Source: Berghia stephanieae (taxonomy: Eukaryota > Mollusca > Gastropoda > Nudibranchia > Aeolidiidae). Taken from it: DNA of 64,000 nucleotides. Of the stretch, positions 24,234 to 37,785 are shown piece after piece (the stretch's first letter is position 1; each line of letters opens with the position of its first letter). The position numbers were made by a program, and so were the translations under genes. The stretch covers positions 12,950,572-13,014,571 of the forward strand of contig CM067445.1 in NCBI GenBank assembly GCA_034508935.3. Reading direction: 5' to 3'. The notes beneath the pieces were generated by a model. It did not search any database. It saw only the letters and a program-made list of their open reading frames with translations, and had not been told where the DNA came from.

Positions 24234-24524
24234 CGGATATGCGATCTTGTGGTATGACACTCGCTTTCAGATCGGAAGGCCCTAGGTTCGAGCCTCGCTC
24301 GGCGCATAGTTGAGTTCTTGGAAAAGGATAATTATTCACATTCTCTCACTGTACTCGGGTGTAAAATGATGTTAACAGCTGGGCTCTGTCGGCAAAGAGT
24401 GTAATATCGCCTAATAGGCGTCATGTTTCGTCCTACATGTTAAGTGTTGCTGTTGGCTGGGGATCCCTTGTAAAGCGCTTTGAGCACGTTTAGTGGATAT
24501 TGCGCTATGTAAATGCTCTATTTT
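24234..24524 (+). mobile_element. tRNA-headed SINE, family 1
   Basis: Copy beginning 29 bp after the gypsy 5' LTR; the A box is altered (GCGATCTTGTGG). The tail is intact. Confidence 0.82.
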
Positions 24525-24669
24525 AATACTTAAGGTAGACTTAATGTAGTGGGTCAATGCGGTATCATCTTAGTTTAGTTATCTGTCATGTCTCTGCAAT
24601 CCGAACAATTCCGTTCCTAGCATTTTGTCCGGATTACAGAGAATCCAGATTGTGGAATCGGTCCCTTGT

Positions 24670-25198
24670 TTGGTTTGGTTTTTAAGGGTTTTACGGCGCT
24701 TGAAACACATTTAGGTCATGTCAGTGCCAGTAAAAAGGAAGAAAATGGGATAGTCAAAAGTTCTAGAATTACAATTAAACCATCCAAGAATAAGGAGGGA
24801 AAGGGGAATTGGTTCAAATAGGGAACAGGTGTAGATTCCAAGAGCACACTATCAGTGTACTTAGTTTGAGATCACTAAATGTCTCATCCAGATATAAGCA
24901 CAGGTTCCCACCAAGAGGAACACACTCAAATGTTTACAAATCATACATATGTAAAAGGAAAAATAATACAATGCATAACAGAGAGATGATTTACAAGAAA
25001 AAAATATCATCTCCCAAAACTAACTCTATATTTGACTTTTTCCCTCCTCGCCAGGATATCCGGCCAGGGCCAGGACAAAACCAAGTAATCTCATTCCAAG
25101 ACATAGGCAGAAATCATGTTGGAAAACAGATATTGGGGGATAGAAGACACAGTATGTACCTCCCTGCCCACTATGGGAGGTCAGGAACCCCACCCAGA
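24670..25198 (-). mobile_element. Retroposon B, full length
   Basis: Reversed copy, gggttttacggcgcttg to aggaaccccaccc. Confidence 0.83.
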
Positions 25199-25357
25199 AA
25201 TAGGTTACTAAAGTGTACAAATAAAGAAGAAAAATAAATACCCGTCCTCAGGCGACCTGTCCAGAAGAAAGAGACATCCGGATTGTGGAGTTCCCGATTA
25301 GAGAGACTCGCCTGTATTAGACAACGCTGTTAAAGGCTAGGTACACTGGTAGAACGT

Positions 25358-25592
25358 GTGGCTTTGTGGAGTCCCGAGCGGCGCATAGTTGAGTCCTTGG
25401 AAAGAGCTCTTTATTCACATGCTCTCACTGTACACAGGTGTAACATGAGTACCTGGTCGTTAACAGCGTTGTCTCTAACAGGCGTCATGTCTCATCTCAC
25501 ATGTTGAGTGTTGCTGTTGGTTAGGGACCCCTTTGTAAAGCGCCTTGAGCAGGTTTAGTGTATTTTGCTCTAAGAAAAGCTCAAGGTTTAAA
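25358..25592 (+). mobile_element. SINE family 1, B-box region lost, plus a second fragment
   Basis: The head lacks its B box. A second body fragment follows directly at about 25593-25700 (gtcatgtccctttcaggc...). Confidence 0.7.
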
Positions 25593-25700
25593 AAGGCCAG
25601 TAACAGCGGTGGCATTGTCTGAAATAAAAATGTCATGTCCCTTTCAGGCTTCATGCCTCGTCCTGTATGTTAAGCGTTACTCTCGGCTTGAGACACCTTG

Positions 25701-26848
25701 TAAGTTTGGTCACATCTGCACTGATTACTTCACGGGGTCCAGACCTTGCTCTGAGACTGGAAAACAGATACAAGTGACCCCCCCCCCCCCCCACCCCACT
25801 ACCCACTATTCAGTCACTGAAACTTGTTGAAATGGAAAGCTTGGTGCCATGACAAATTTGTATTGGGTTTGGAATAGAACTTAATCTGCTCGCTTGGTGC
25901 CATGACAATTTGTATTGGGTTTGGAATAGAACTTAATCTGCTTGGAGCAGATTTTCCCCTATGATCTACACTTTTTTAAAATTCAAATTTGGCAGGTCTG
26001 TGTTTGTGAAAAGAAATAAATTCAAACTGTAACAAAAGATAGAATATATTTGGAATATTCCAATTTTATTTTGTCATATGGTTGCAAAGACATCATAAAC
26101 CAAGAAAGAATTATTTCACATAATCATCAGAAATTGGTCGCATAAAACAATTCCATTGGTAGACAGCAATATAATATTGATATAGTCAATGAAGACAACT
26201 TTAATTTTTAGTTAAATAGATAGACTGCATACTCCACATAATTGCACATCGGAGAATCAAACATTTCACTAATCTACGACTGTTACAAAATAATAAAACA
26301 AAAAGTATTTTTACACTTTTATCTTTAAATTAGTTAATTGATGAAACAAAGTGAAATTTGAAAGAAAAAATTGAATTCACATTCCAGATCATAAAAATTT
26401 AGTTGAAATATATTATTCCACTAAAGGTAGGAAATGTGTGTGTTTTTTAAACTGATAAAAAATTCGTAAATTCTGATTATCTTACAGTGAAACTCAATCC
26501 CTTCCTCTAGTTTATTCAACATACGAGGAGAATTCAAATCAGTGCTACAGAAAGGTCAAGGTCCTATGAAACCATGAACCGCCAAGACATCGAATACTTA
26601 AATCGGGGAAAGAGCAAGACTTAAACACGACCAGGTCATGTCAACCTTTATGAAATTGAAGCTGTTACATTTTGGCCACATCAACAGACATATTTCAATA
26701 GATAATATTTGCATGAACGTTTCCTGCAACTGAAGAGAGAAGCTGAGCAGTGAGAGGCCAAGGAGAAGGTGGTGTCAAGGGGGAAACAACCACAGAAGGC
26801 AGGATGCATAGCACAGTTAAAAACCAGAAAGCAGATTCCGTCGAACTG
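25701..26848. other. No gene seen
   Basis: AT-rich unique sequence apart from the 53-bp duplication and a C run near 25780. Confidence 0.5.
25838..25943 (+). repeat. 53-bp tandem duplication
   Basis: gcttggtgccatgacaa to aatctgct twice, one base apart in length. Confidence 0.85.
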
Positions 26849-27086
26849 GGTGCAGCATGGCTCAGCGGTACGGTATTTGCTTCGTACCCAAAAGGTACCG
26901 AGTTCGATCACCCGCCGCAGCGCTGTGTGGCCTCGAGCAAGTCACCTCGCTCTCGCTCAATTGGCGGCGCTGAACTGCGGTTGACGCCTGGGTTATTCCA
27001 GTCTTCCCTTTGGAATAGATGCAAGAGACAAATTTCTCCTTTGGGATGAATAAAGGGAATTTTATTTTATTTATTTATTTTATTTG
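26849..27086 (+). mobile_element. tRNA-headed SINE, family 3
   Basis: Head ATGGCTCAGCGG and CGAGTTCGATCACC, GC-rich body, end GGATGAATAAAGGGAA followed by a T-rich tail. Full length, about 235 bp. Confidence 0.75.
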
Positions 27087-27552
27087 GAAAAGTTTCTGGT
27101 TCAAAACCCTTCATCAGCCAATAACCAAATATTTGTATTTGTTTTTGTTATTGACATAAGAAGGATTTTGAGCCCGAAATACAGTCGAAACTCAGTTAAT
27201 TGCAACTTTCGGTTAATCGCAACATTTCCCAAGAAACAAAATTAATTCTATGTAAAAGTCACTGGTTAATTGCAACAAATTTTCGACCTCAAAGAGAGGC
27301 AAATTCAATGAATCGATCAAACAAAATCTCATGATTAGATTTCATCATGGGTGAAAACATGACACGTTGAAGAATCGAGATTGGGTGGGGTTTAATAATA
27401 CATTAGTGTATCACCACTCTGTTAGAGACAATAGAGGGCAGGGCTTTGCAGTTCGGGTTTGTGCGGTCATCTTTGACAATTAGATATGAGGCAAGTGGAC
27501 TGGCATGGTTTAGACAACAGGTAGACGATGACAGTTTTGAGGAGAGACTGAT
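27087..27552. other. No gene seen
   Basis: Contains cagttaattgcaac-type repeated words (27190-27280) but no element was identified. Confidence 0.4.
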
Positions 27553-28050
27553 TGTTTTGTTTTTAAGGGTTTTACGGCGCTTGCAACACATTTAGGTCAT
27601 ATCAGCGCCAGTAAAAAGGATAGTAAAACGTTCTAGAATTACAATTAAAGCACCCAAGAGAAAGTAAGACAAAGGGGAACTGGGAACAAATAGGGATCAG
27701 ATGTAGACTCCAAGAGCATACCACCAATGTACTAAGTTTGAGATCACCTAAATGTCTCATCCGGACACAAGCACAAAATCCAACAAAGAGGAATACACTC
27801 AAATGCTTACATCATACATTCAAAATAACAAATATAATAATACATAACAGAGAGATGAATTACAAGGAAAGAAATATCATCTCCCTAAACAATAACTATG
27901 CATTTGACTGTTTCCTTCCCAGCTAGGACTCAGGCCAGGGCCAGGACAAAACCAAGTAATCTCATTCCAAGACAAAGACAGAAAGCATGTTGGAAAACAG
28001 ATATAAGGGATAGAAGATGCAGTATGTACCCCCCTGCCCACTATGGGAGG
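27553..28050 (-). mobile_element. Retroposon B, near full length
   Basis: Reversed copy lacking the last few bases at its outer end. Confidence 0.82.
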
Positions 28051-28072
28051 GATAATTTATCAGTCCTGCATT

Positions 28073-28173
28073 GCAGCTATCGCCTGGGTGATTTCAGTCT
28101 TCCCTTGGAATAGACCCTTAAAACAAATATGATATACCTTTGAGGATGAATAAAGGGAACTTCATTCATTTTA
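28073..28173 (+). mobile_element. SINE family 3 fragment
   Basis: Only the last 100 bp (cgcctgggtgatttcagtc to gatgaataaagggaac). Confidence 0.7.
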
Positions 28174-28531
28174 TCTATAACTAATATTATACACGAAACC
28201 TGATAAACATAAATGACAAATTCTGAATATTTTGAGAATAAATTTCACATGACTTTCAATGATGGTTCTTGCCAAATTCATTCAAACAAAAAAAAAATTA
28301 AAAAGGAAAAAAAAAAAAAAGAAATAAAAATGGCAATATCTCAAGTAACAAATTAACCCTATACCGGCAAATGCCTCTGACCACACAGAACATTGCTTCA
28401 TTTTTATGATAAGACAAGGTACTGTACTCTACTGCTCGAGCCTCTGATCCCACTGTACAAAAATAAAGCTAAAAACCAATTTCTACTGACAGATCAAACA
28501 AAACAATATTTCAAATCAGTTTATGTAAGTA
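28174..28531. other. No gene seen
   Basis: AT-rich with a run of A's; leads into the 22-bp array. Confidence 0.5.
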
Positions 28532-29215
28532 ATTAACCCTTGACCCTCTCCTTATTAACCCTTGACCTTCTCCTTATTAACCCTTAACCCTCTCCTTATT
28601 AACCCTTGACCCTCTCCTTATTAACCCTTAACCCTCTCCTTATTAACCCTTGACCCTCTCCTTATTAACCCTTAACCCTCTCCTTATTAACCATTGACCC
28701 TCTCCTTATTAACTCTTAACCCTCTCCTTATTAACCCTTAACCCTTTCATTATTAACCCTTGAGCCTCTCCTTATTAACCCTTGACCCTCTCCTTATTTA
28801 CCCTTAACCCTCTCCTTATTAATCCTTAACTCTTTCATTATTAACTCTTAACCCTCTCCTTATTAACCCTTAACCCTCTCCTTATTAACCCTTGACCCTC
28901 TCCTTATTAACACTTAACCCTCTCCTTATTAATCCTTGACCCTCTCCTTATTAACCCTTAACCCTCTCCTTATTAACCCTTGACCCTCTCCTTATTAACT
29001 CTTAACCCTCTCCTTATTAACCCTTAACCCTCTCCTTATTAACCCTTGACCCTCTCCTTATTAACACTTAACCCTCTCCTTATTAATCCTTGACCCTCTC
29101 CTTATTAACCCTTAACCCTCTCCTTATTAACCCTTGACCCTCTCCTTATTAACTCTTAACCCTCTCCTTATTAACCCTTAACCCTCTCCTTATTAACCCT
29201 TAACCCTCTCCTTAT
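28532..29215 (+). repeat. 22-bp tandem array, about 31 units
   Basis: Unit ccttattaacccttgaccct plus ct, with a cccttaaccct variant. A/G variants alternate. Confidence 0.93.
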
Positions 29216-29501
29216 CGACTATTTTCCAGATCTTCCCAGGAGCGTCATATCCATAAACATAAAAATTGATTTTTAAAACTCTAAAGGAATAAGTGCATGC
29301 TATACATAATTTTTTTCCGGAAAAACAAGCTGTACAACACAGCATTGGGTTCTCATGATTGTAACAAAGAAAAATTCTTCACTTTTTGTGATGTCAAAAA
29401 GAATATCAGAATGAGAAAATTGTTGGCTGTATCCCAACGAATGTGACGATTTATTTTCCTCCAGTTGGTGAGGTGAGGCTTACAGATTTCGATGTGAACG
29501 A

Positions 29502-29622
29502 TTCCTGACCATAAGATACGCAAACTTGTTTTGATATCGCTGTTGAAAGGAGACATTAGCCGTTTGCTGACCATTAGGTACACAAACTTGTTTTGATATC
29601 GCTGTTGTAAGGAGATATTACC
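29502..29622 (+). repeat. About 60-bp tandem duplication
   Basis: Two copies of acaaacttgttttgatatcg with flanks. Confidence 0.75.
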
Positions 29623-29942
29623 CGTGCTAGCTGCTCTGCTCAATGATAAAACAACAAATGAAAGAAAAATTGAGCCAAACCTAATGATGATAACATGAAT
29701 TGATATGAAAAGTACAAAAACTGAAATAATTATAAAAATCAAATCAAAGTGGCTGCTTCTGAGATCAAAACTGTAAATGAACAAAGAAAATTTAAAACAA
29801 GATCAAACAAACAAAATAAACGAATAAAAAAAAAACAAAAACAAAACCAGGAAAAAATAAAACAATATAAACAAATATAAAAACAAAAGAAAAGCAAAAC
29901 AAAACAAAACAAAAAACCAATACAATTCAAATGCAGACAAAA

Positions 29943-30044
29943 CGGATAGTCATCGGATTCATTGGATAGCCCTCGGATTCATGGGATAGCCCTCGGATTC
30001 ATGGGATAGCCATCGGATTCATTGGATAGCCCTCAGATTCATTT
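29943..30044 (+). repeat. 20-bp tandem repeat, 5 units
   Basis: Unit ggatagccctcggattcatg with few changes. Confidence 0.85.
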
Positions 30045-30770
30045 ACCAATAATTCAGATGTTTCACCGGGGAGTCAAGGAAAATTTTTTACATACATTTG
30101 ATTTTAAATGGTTATCATGCAATAAAAACATACATGATAAATAAATGAATAGATTATTTCAAATAATACCAAACCAGAATAGATTTTTAAACAGATGACG
30201 ACATCAAAGTAAACCATTACTATGTTGGTCCTCTGCTCAAATTCCAATGTAAACTGGAAAGAGGGCAAGTTGATGGCGCTGGGGGAAAGTCGCTCCCTTT
30301 TCCGAGGGATGGGTAGAGTTGTGGGGTGGGTTGGGGTGGGGTGAGGAGCTGAGCTCAAATCTAGAACGACTCATTGAGATGTTTTCATGTAATATTCAGC
30401 CTTATCAATGACTTTGTCCAATGTAGAAATATGGCAATTGGCACTCAAAAGGAGGCTCAGACTTCTAAACAAGGTTTAAAAATGTCTTGAAAAGGCATTA
30501 AACGAATACTGCAGAGACGCCAACTTTAAATTTGGCTCACAGGAGTTTCAGACACCACTCGTAGGAATTTCAATGCCGAAAGAGGAATTTCCGCACACAA
30601 GAAAAAGAAATTCGAATGGTATTTGATATTGTGTTTACATAATGTATAGTTCTAAATAGATAACATTAGAATTACATAATGATACATAAACACAATGCCA
30701 AATACAATCCCAAAGTTTCCTTATTTCAAATGAAGTAAAGGGCCAAAACCTAATGGTAGAGATTGTACTA
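30045..30770. other. No gene seen
   Basis: Unique AT-rich sequence between two repeat arrays. Confidence 0.5.
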
Positions 30771-32140
30771 CTGCTGGTAATGTGGTGTTGGTGGTTGTAG
30801 TAATAGTAGTAGTGATGATGAAGATCTGATAGTGGTTGTAGTTGTAGTGGTAGTGACGATGATATGGTGGTGGTGGTGGTTGAAGTAGTAGTTGTGATGT
30901 GGTGGTGGTTGTAGTAGTGGTGGTAGTGTTGTTGATGTGGTGGTGATGGTGGTTGTAGTACAAATGGTAGTGATGATAATGTGGTGGTGGTGGTGGTTGT
31001 AGTAGTAGTAGTAGTGGTAATGATGATGTGGTGGTTGTAGTGGTAGTGATGATGTGGTGGTGGTGGTGGTTGTAGTAGTAGTGCTCATGATAATGATGTG
31101 GTGCTGATGGTTGTAGTAGTAGTGGTAGTGATGATGATGATGAAGTGGTGGTTGTTGTAGTAGTAGTAGTAGTTGTAGTGATGATGATGCGGTGGTGATG
31201 GTGGTTGTAGTAGTAGTGGTAGTGATGATGATGTGGTGGTGGTGGTTGTAGTAACAGTGGTGGTGGTAGTGATGAAGATGAAGTGGTGGTGGTACTTATA
31301 GTAGTAGTGGTAGTGATGATGTGGTGGTGGTGGTTGTAGTAGTAGTAGTAGTAGTTGCAGTGATGATGATGTGGTGGTGGTGGTTGCAATAGTAGTGGTA
31401 GTGATGATGTAATGGTGGTGGTGGTTGTAGTAGTAGTGCTAGTGATGATGTGGTGGTGGTGGTTGCAGTAGTAGTAGTAGTGGTAATGATGATGTGGCGG
31501 TGGTGGTTGTAGTAGTAGTGCTAGTGATGATGTGGTGGTGGTGGTTGTAGTAGTAGTGGTAGTTGCAGTGATGATGATATAGTGGTGGTGGTTGCAGTAG
31601 TAGTGGTAGTGATGATGTGGTGGTGGTGGTTGTAGTAGTGGTAATGATGATGTGGTGTTGGTGGTTGTAGTAGTAGTGGTAATGACGATGTAATGGTGTT
31701 GGTGGTGGTTGTAGTAGTAGTGGTAGTGATGATGATGTGGTGGTGGTGGTTGTAGTATTAGAGGTCGTGATGATGTGGTAGTGGTGATTGTAGTAGTAGT
31801 GGTGGTGATGATGTGATGCTGGTGGTTGTAGTAGTAGTGGTATTGATGATGATGTGGTAGTGGTGGTTGCAGTAGTAGTGGTAGTGATGACGATTTGGTT
31901 GTAGTAGTTGTAGTGATGATGATGTGGTGGTGGTGGTTGTAGTAGTACTGGTAGTGATGATGATGTGGTGGTGGTGGTTGTAATAGTGATAGTAGTTGTG
32001 GTAGTGGTAGTGATGATGATGTAGAGGTGGTGGTGGTTGTAGTACTGATGATGATGTGGTGGTGGTGGTGGTTGCAGTAGTAGTGGTAGTGATGATGGTT
32101 GTAATACTAGGACTAGAGGCAGTGATGAAGATTTGGTGAT
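30771..32140 (+). repeat. 1.37-kb G/T/A-only cryptic repeat
   Basis: Triplets GTA, GTG, GAT and GGT in irregular higher units (ggtggttgtagtagtagtgg). Cytosine is nearly absent from the plus strand. Ends near a 25-bp G run (32142-32166). Confidence 0.92.
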
Positions 32141-32356
32141 TGGGGGGGGGGGGGGGGGGGGGGGGGAAGGTATCCTTGTAACAAATTGACCTCACCGGAA
32201 TTTGACAGAAGTTGCCCGGAGCCCGGAATTTTTTGCTCCAGACCGGAGTTTTTTCCGGTGAAACCGGAGTTTTGGCATCACTGAATACTGTAACTTAGAA
32301 ACAAATAGAATTTCCTCAATCTTAGACATATAATGTAAACTGACATCAATATATAT

Positions 32357-32893
32357 TTGTTTTTATTTTTAAGAGTTTTACGGCGCTTGCAACACATTTA
32401 GGTCATATCAGCGCCAGTTAAAAGGAAGAAAATGGGATAGTAAAAAGTTCTAGAATTACAATTTAAGCACCCAAGAAAAGGTAAGACAAAGGGGAATTGG
32501 TTCAACTAGGAAACAGATGTAGATTCCAAGAGCACACTATCAAAGTACTTAGTTTGAAATCACCTAAAAGTCTTATCCTGACACAAGCACAGGTCCCAAC
32601 TAAGAGGAATACACTCAAATGTTTACGAATAATATATAATCTTTACAAATCATATATTATATGTATACAAAACATAATACATTACACAACAGAGAAATGA
32701 TTTACAAGGAAAAAAAATAATCTCCCTAAACCATAACTATACATTTGACTATTTCCCTCCCAGCCAAGGACCCCAGCCAGGGTCAGGACAAAATTAAATA
32801 ATCTCATTCCAAGACAAAGACAGAAAGCAATTGGAAAAGAGATATAGGGGTATAGAAGACACAGTAAGTACCTCCCTGCTCGCTACGGGAGAG
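32357..32893 (-). mobile_element. Retroposon B, near full length
   Basis: Reversed copy, tttttaagagttttacggc to ctccctgctcgctacggg. Confidence 0.82.
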
Positions 32894-33040
32894 TTCAGCT
32901 GAATGATAGAAGGCATTTTTGGTTGAAATGAATCAATCTGAATCAAAAAAACACACAGTAAGGACAGACAGGATAGGATTTTAGTGCAGTGCAACCTCTG
33001 GATATCGACACCCTGGAAAATGACATTTAAAAAAAAAAAA

Positions 33041-33338
33041 TCGAGCTTTTATATAGCGCAATATCCACTAAATGTACTCAGAACGCTTAACAAAGGGTCC
33101 CTGACCGACAGCAACACATAACATGTAGAACGAAACATGATGCCTGTTAGGCGATATTACAATTTTTTTTTTCTGACAGAGGCAACGCTGTCAACAGCCA
33201 GGTACTCATTTTACACCTGAGTACGGTGAGAGAATATGAGTAAAGACCCTTCTCCAAGGACTCATCTATTCGCTGAGCGAGGCTCGAACCCAGGACCTTT
33301 CGATCTGAAATCGAGTGTCATACCACAAGCCCACATAA
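33041..33338 (-). mobile_element. tRNA-headed SINE, family 1
   Basis: Near full-length reversed copy, preceded by an A run. Confidence 0.82.
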
Positions 33339-33737
33339 AATGTCCAGTCCTGGGCAGTGCCATTATCAAGGGTTGCACTGTATGTTGCTTTGCCTAAGCT
33401 CAAGAGAAGCTTCCTCCGTAAGCGATATCAAAAACGACAGTACTCACTACAAAAACAAGCAAGGACGGATTTAAGTAACTTATTTGTAACCCTCCCACCC
33501 ACATGCCTGAAAACGGTATTATTTTGGGATAAACTGAACTCTACAAAGTGAATTTAGAGTTAAAATAACAAGGATTACGAACTTTAAAGTTTTTTGGGAT
33601 GTTTTTAATTGTATTTATAATCCACAATAAAGAATAAAAATTAACACCAAGTCTTGTGTTTGTGACATAAATAAATAACATTAGGAAATTGAATGGAAGC
33701 TTCAATTCATTAAACAAAAACAGATAATGTGGACGTT

Positions 33738-33849
33738 TGTAGTGTTATACATTGTTAATATGTTGTGTTGCGAGCTTTAGTAACATTTTATTATTTATTG
33801 TTATTTTGCAGTTGTTACCCTAAAAGTAATTTTGTCAACTGAATAAAGT
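33738..33849 (+). repeat. Left LTR of the shortened gypsy element
   Basis: Starts tgtagtgttatac. Identical to 35900-36011 over 112 bp. Confidence 0.88.
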
Positions 33850-35899
33850 GGACGCAATTCACTCATTCCCCACCCCTACAACAACATCAGGCCTACAGGA
33901 ATTTGTTGGCATGGTCAATTTCTACCACCGTTTCGTGCCAGCAGCAGCTCAACTAATGCAACCACTTTACAAGGCATTGGCCGGTCAAACAAAAAAATCT
34001 GCACCCCTTCAATGGACAAATACCCTACAACACGCTTTCAAGTCAACAAAAGAAGCCTTGGCCCAAGCAACTATGTTGTCCCACCCGCAGACATCAGCTC
34101 CTACTTCACTGACAGTAGACGCTTCTGATATAGCGATGGGGGGAGTACTAGAACAAAACATTGACGGCCAATGGAAACCTCTCGCCTTTTTCAGCCGCCA
34201 GCTTCGTCCTCCGGAACAGAAATACAGCGCTTTTGATCGGGAGCTCCTGGCTGTCCACTGTGGCGTTCGGCATTTCCGTTACTTCTTGGAAGGACGAATA
34301 TTCACCATTTTCACGGATCATAAACACTAACATTTGCAATGAACAAGGTTTCAGAACCATGGTCAGCACGCCAACAACGACAACTATCCGCCATCTCAGA
34401 ATTCTCAACTGATATCCAACACATATCAGGAAAAGACAATCCAGTAGCTGATGCGTTGTCAAGAACAACAGTGGAACACGACACCTCAGACGACTTCGGT
34501 CTCAGTGCGATTTCTGAGGGAATAGATTATGAGGCCATGGCAACAGCTCAATTGAATGATGAGGAGATCCAATCACTACGCACCTCAGAAACATCCCTGC
34601 AACTGAAAGACATTTCTTACGGGACTAATGGCACTACAGTTCTCTGTGACATATCGACCGGAAGAGCACGGCCAGTGGTTCCCAAATCATGGCAACGAAA
34701 GATGTTCGACGCCATCCATGGTCTTTCACATCCAGGAATCAGAGCTACCCGCCGACTTATTTCACAGAAAATGGTATGGAAGGGAATGACCAAACAGATC
34801 AATGCATGGGCAAAGACCTGCACATCATGCCAAAGGGCAAAAGTACACAGACACACGAGGGCGCCCCTGGGAGAATATGAAAAACCCAGCGGACGTTTCA
34901 GCCATGTCAACATCGATTTGGTTGGACCACTGCCCCCCTCACGTGGTTATACATATCTGCTTACGATGGTGGACAGATTTACCAGATGGCCTGAAGCAAT
35001 ACCAATTACCAGTACTGACACAGAAGAAATAGCACGAGCATTCATCGCACACTGGGTTGCTAGATTCGGAGTACCAGAGAACATTTCATCAGACCGAGGA
35101 CCACAGTTCACTTCACAGTTGTGGTCAAACGTGTGCACACTCCTTGGTACTCAAATCAAACAAACAACAGCTTACCATCCCCAAGCAAATGGATTGGTTG
35201 AACGTTTCCACCGCCACATGAAGGAAGCCGTTCGAGCGAAACTAGAAGGACCAAACTGGATTGATCAACTTCCCTGGGTGATGTTAGGTATACGTACCGC
35301 CCCAAAAGAAGACCTCGATACCTCGTCGGCAGAACTCGTATATGGGGCACCTATTACAGTACCTGGAGACTTTGTTCCTGGTCTGGATCCCAACACCAAT
35401 ACTCCTGAAATGTTGAAAAACCTCCGTGAGAAAGTGGGTCAACTTCGTCCAGTTCCTCCGTCCACGCATAAAAAAGCAACAAGCTTCGTACCACGGGACA
35501 TCAGGAAAGCTAAATACGTGTTCATACGTCCTGATGGACATCGAAGACCACTCCAGGTCCGTACACAGGACCGTATAGAGTTCTAGAAACCGGTGACAAA
35601 GTTTTCAAACTACAAGTAGGAAACAAAGAAGACTCAGTCTCAATCGACAGACTAAAACCCGCACACTGTGACATTGATCAACGTGTTCAGGTACATGAAC
35701 CACCACGAACGGGAAGACCGAAGAAAGCACAGAACACGGGAGAGAGTAAAACGGGTGCAACCAACCAGGAGAAACGTATGATCTTTCCTGATGAGGAAAC
35801 GTTGCAGAACGAATCCAAACGCACTGAAAGGGGACGATTATCCAAACCCCCTGATCGGCTAGACTTATGACAAATGAACAAAAGCTCTGGCGGGAGCTA

Positions 35900-36015
35900 T
35901 GTAGTGTTATACATTGTTAATATGTTGTGTTGCGAGCTTTAGTAACATTTTATTATTTATTGTTATTTTGCAGTTGTTACCCTAAAAGTAATTTTGTCAA
36001 CTGAATAAAGTTACA
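35900..36015 (+). repeat. Right LTR of the shortened gypsy element
   Basis: 116 bp, ending ttaca, followed by the cgtt duplication. Confidence 0.9.
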
Positions 36016-36019
36016 CGTT

Positions 36020-37495
36020 TCAGGTTTTCCCTTTATCAACAAAACATGATCAATAAAACACTACAGACAAATTAATTACACACCTTTTATAGTTATTTAT
36101 TGTTCTTTTTTAATTCGGGCTTCCTTACTGAGGAGCATACTACTTCCTGTCCCATCGTTATTTTGTTTATTCCCAAAACAATGCCATTCTCACATATCTC
36201 ATTCGTCTGTCGTGTCTCATTTGTCATGTTTTGTCGATAACGGGGAAACTCGAAACATCCACGTTATCTGTTTTCGTTTAATAAATTTTGGTTTCCATTC
36301 CATTTCCTATTGTTATTTATTTATGTCTTCGAGCTTCAAGCAGCAACATTTACATTACCCGATACTTTTGACAAGAGATTCAATTTCCAGCACAGAATAC
36401 ATCCCATAATAACACGTTTTGAGACGGTGGGTTACATTGGATCTGGGGATAAGAGAAGGCAAGCAATTCAAAATGACACCAATGAAGAGCACAGGGAAAA
36501 AAGAATCAGAGTCACTTTCAGATTTTGGGTGAGGGGGTAGGGGGTACATGTATATGTATATTTAATTCATCTTTCAGAGAATATAATATGAATAAACATT
36601 TTTAGATAACAGAAAAATATCTATATTGTAAAAGACTGAGTAAAAAGTGATCAAATCTTCAAATTTTCTATCTAAATTTGAGATGTTTTGTGTTTTTTCA
36701 CAAAATTAAAATGTGACTCTGCTCCCCCCCCCCCCCCCCCCATGCTCTCCAAATGCATACATTACATATCAGGCCTATTCAAAGGGAAATGACTTGGGGC
36801 CGAGGCCAGGGCAAAAAGAAAGCTGTAAGTCTCAATCCTGATCAAGAACAGGAAACTCCTAGAAACGGACATAAATAACTCATTCCACATAATATAATGA
36901 AAAACAAAATATGTGATAATATAGATATTATATACACAGAGATCTCCTTTGGAACAGAATTTTTATACGATCAGTTGGGGAGACAAAAAAATCTCTTTCA
37001 CTCACTCCTTACTTCATTCATCACGCTAATATTGAAATGAAAAACAGATAAAGTTTTCAGCTAAAAGTAAAAATATTCATCATTATTGTGAACTATTCTA
37101 TTTTACAAGTTAAAATGTGAAAACAAGCAAAATAGATTTTATTCCAAAAGTCAACCATATGTAAACAATAACTTGAAGAATAATATAATAAATAGAGCTT
37201 TATCATGTCCATTTTGGCACTCGTGCTTTAAACTGACACAAATGTACACAAAAACAAAGAAAAAAAAATCAACAAAAAAACATAAAAGAAACAAACAAAC
37301 CAAAAACAAACAAGACTAAACAAAAAAAAACAACAAAACAATAAAATTTTCATCAATCTTCAAAACAAATGTATAAGCATTTTAAAATAACCCCCCCCCC
37401 CCCCCCAGCCTCCAAAAAAAAAATCGATTAAAAAAAAAAACAACAAAAAACCCGAAAACATATCATTGATGAGGTACCAAATCCCCCGACAAATT
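36020..37495. other. No gene seen
   Basis: Unique AT-rich DNA with C runs near 36724 and 37391. It lies downstream of ccdc134 and beyond its SINE. Confidence 0.5.
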
Positions 37496-37785
37496 GAGCA
37501 TTTACATTGGCAATATCCACTAAACGTGAACAAAAGTGCTTTACAATGGTTTCCTGGCCAACAGCAACACGTAACATGTAGGACGAGACATGACGCCTAG
37601 ACGATATAACAACTTTCTTCCTACTGAGACAACGCTGTTAATGGCCAGATACTTATTTTACACCTGAGTACAGTGAGAGAATGTCAGTAAAGAGCCATTT
37701 CCAAGGACTCGATTATGCCCAGCTCCTGGCCCGAATCCAGGACCTTCCAATCTGAACAAAAGAGTCATAGCACAGGACCACATAG
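37496..37785 (-). mobile_element. tRNA-headed SINE, family 1, just downstream of ccdc134
   Basis: Diverged reversed copy, same strand as ccdc134, starting about 90 bp after its stop codon. Confidence 0.75.

Larger units (their letters stand above)
33738..36015 (+). mobile_element. Shortened Ty3/gypsy LTR element
   Basis: Flanked by a 4-bp duplication (cgtt at 33734-33737 and 36016-36019). The two LTR copies (right one 116 bp, TG...CA) agree at all shared positions. Between them lie only the later parts of pol: end of reverse transcriptase, RNase H (TVDASDIAMGGVLEQ), and integrase with a zinc-binding and a DDE region (about 34.7-35.6 kb). It is broken: gag, protease and most of RT are absent, and about two other breaks are visible. 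Identical LTRs imply a young insertion. Its LTRs are unrelated to those of the other two elements. Confidence 0.9.

Noticed and set aside
28532-29215. Internal telomeric repeat
   Set aside because: Units contain CCCTTAACCCT but the period is 22 bp and the TTAGGG motif is not repeated in tandem.
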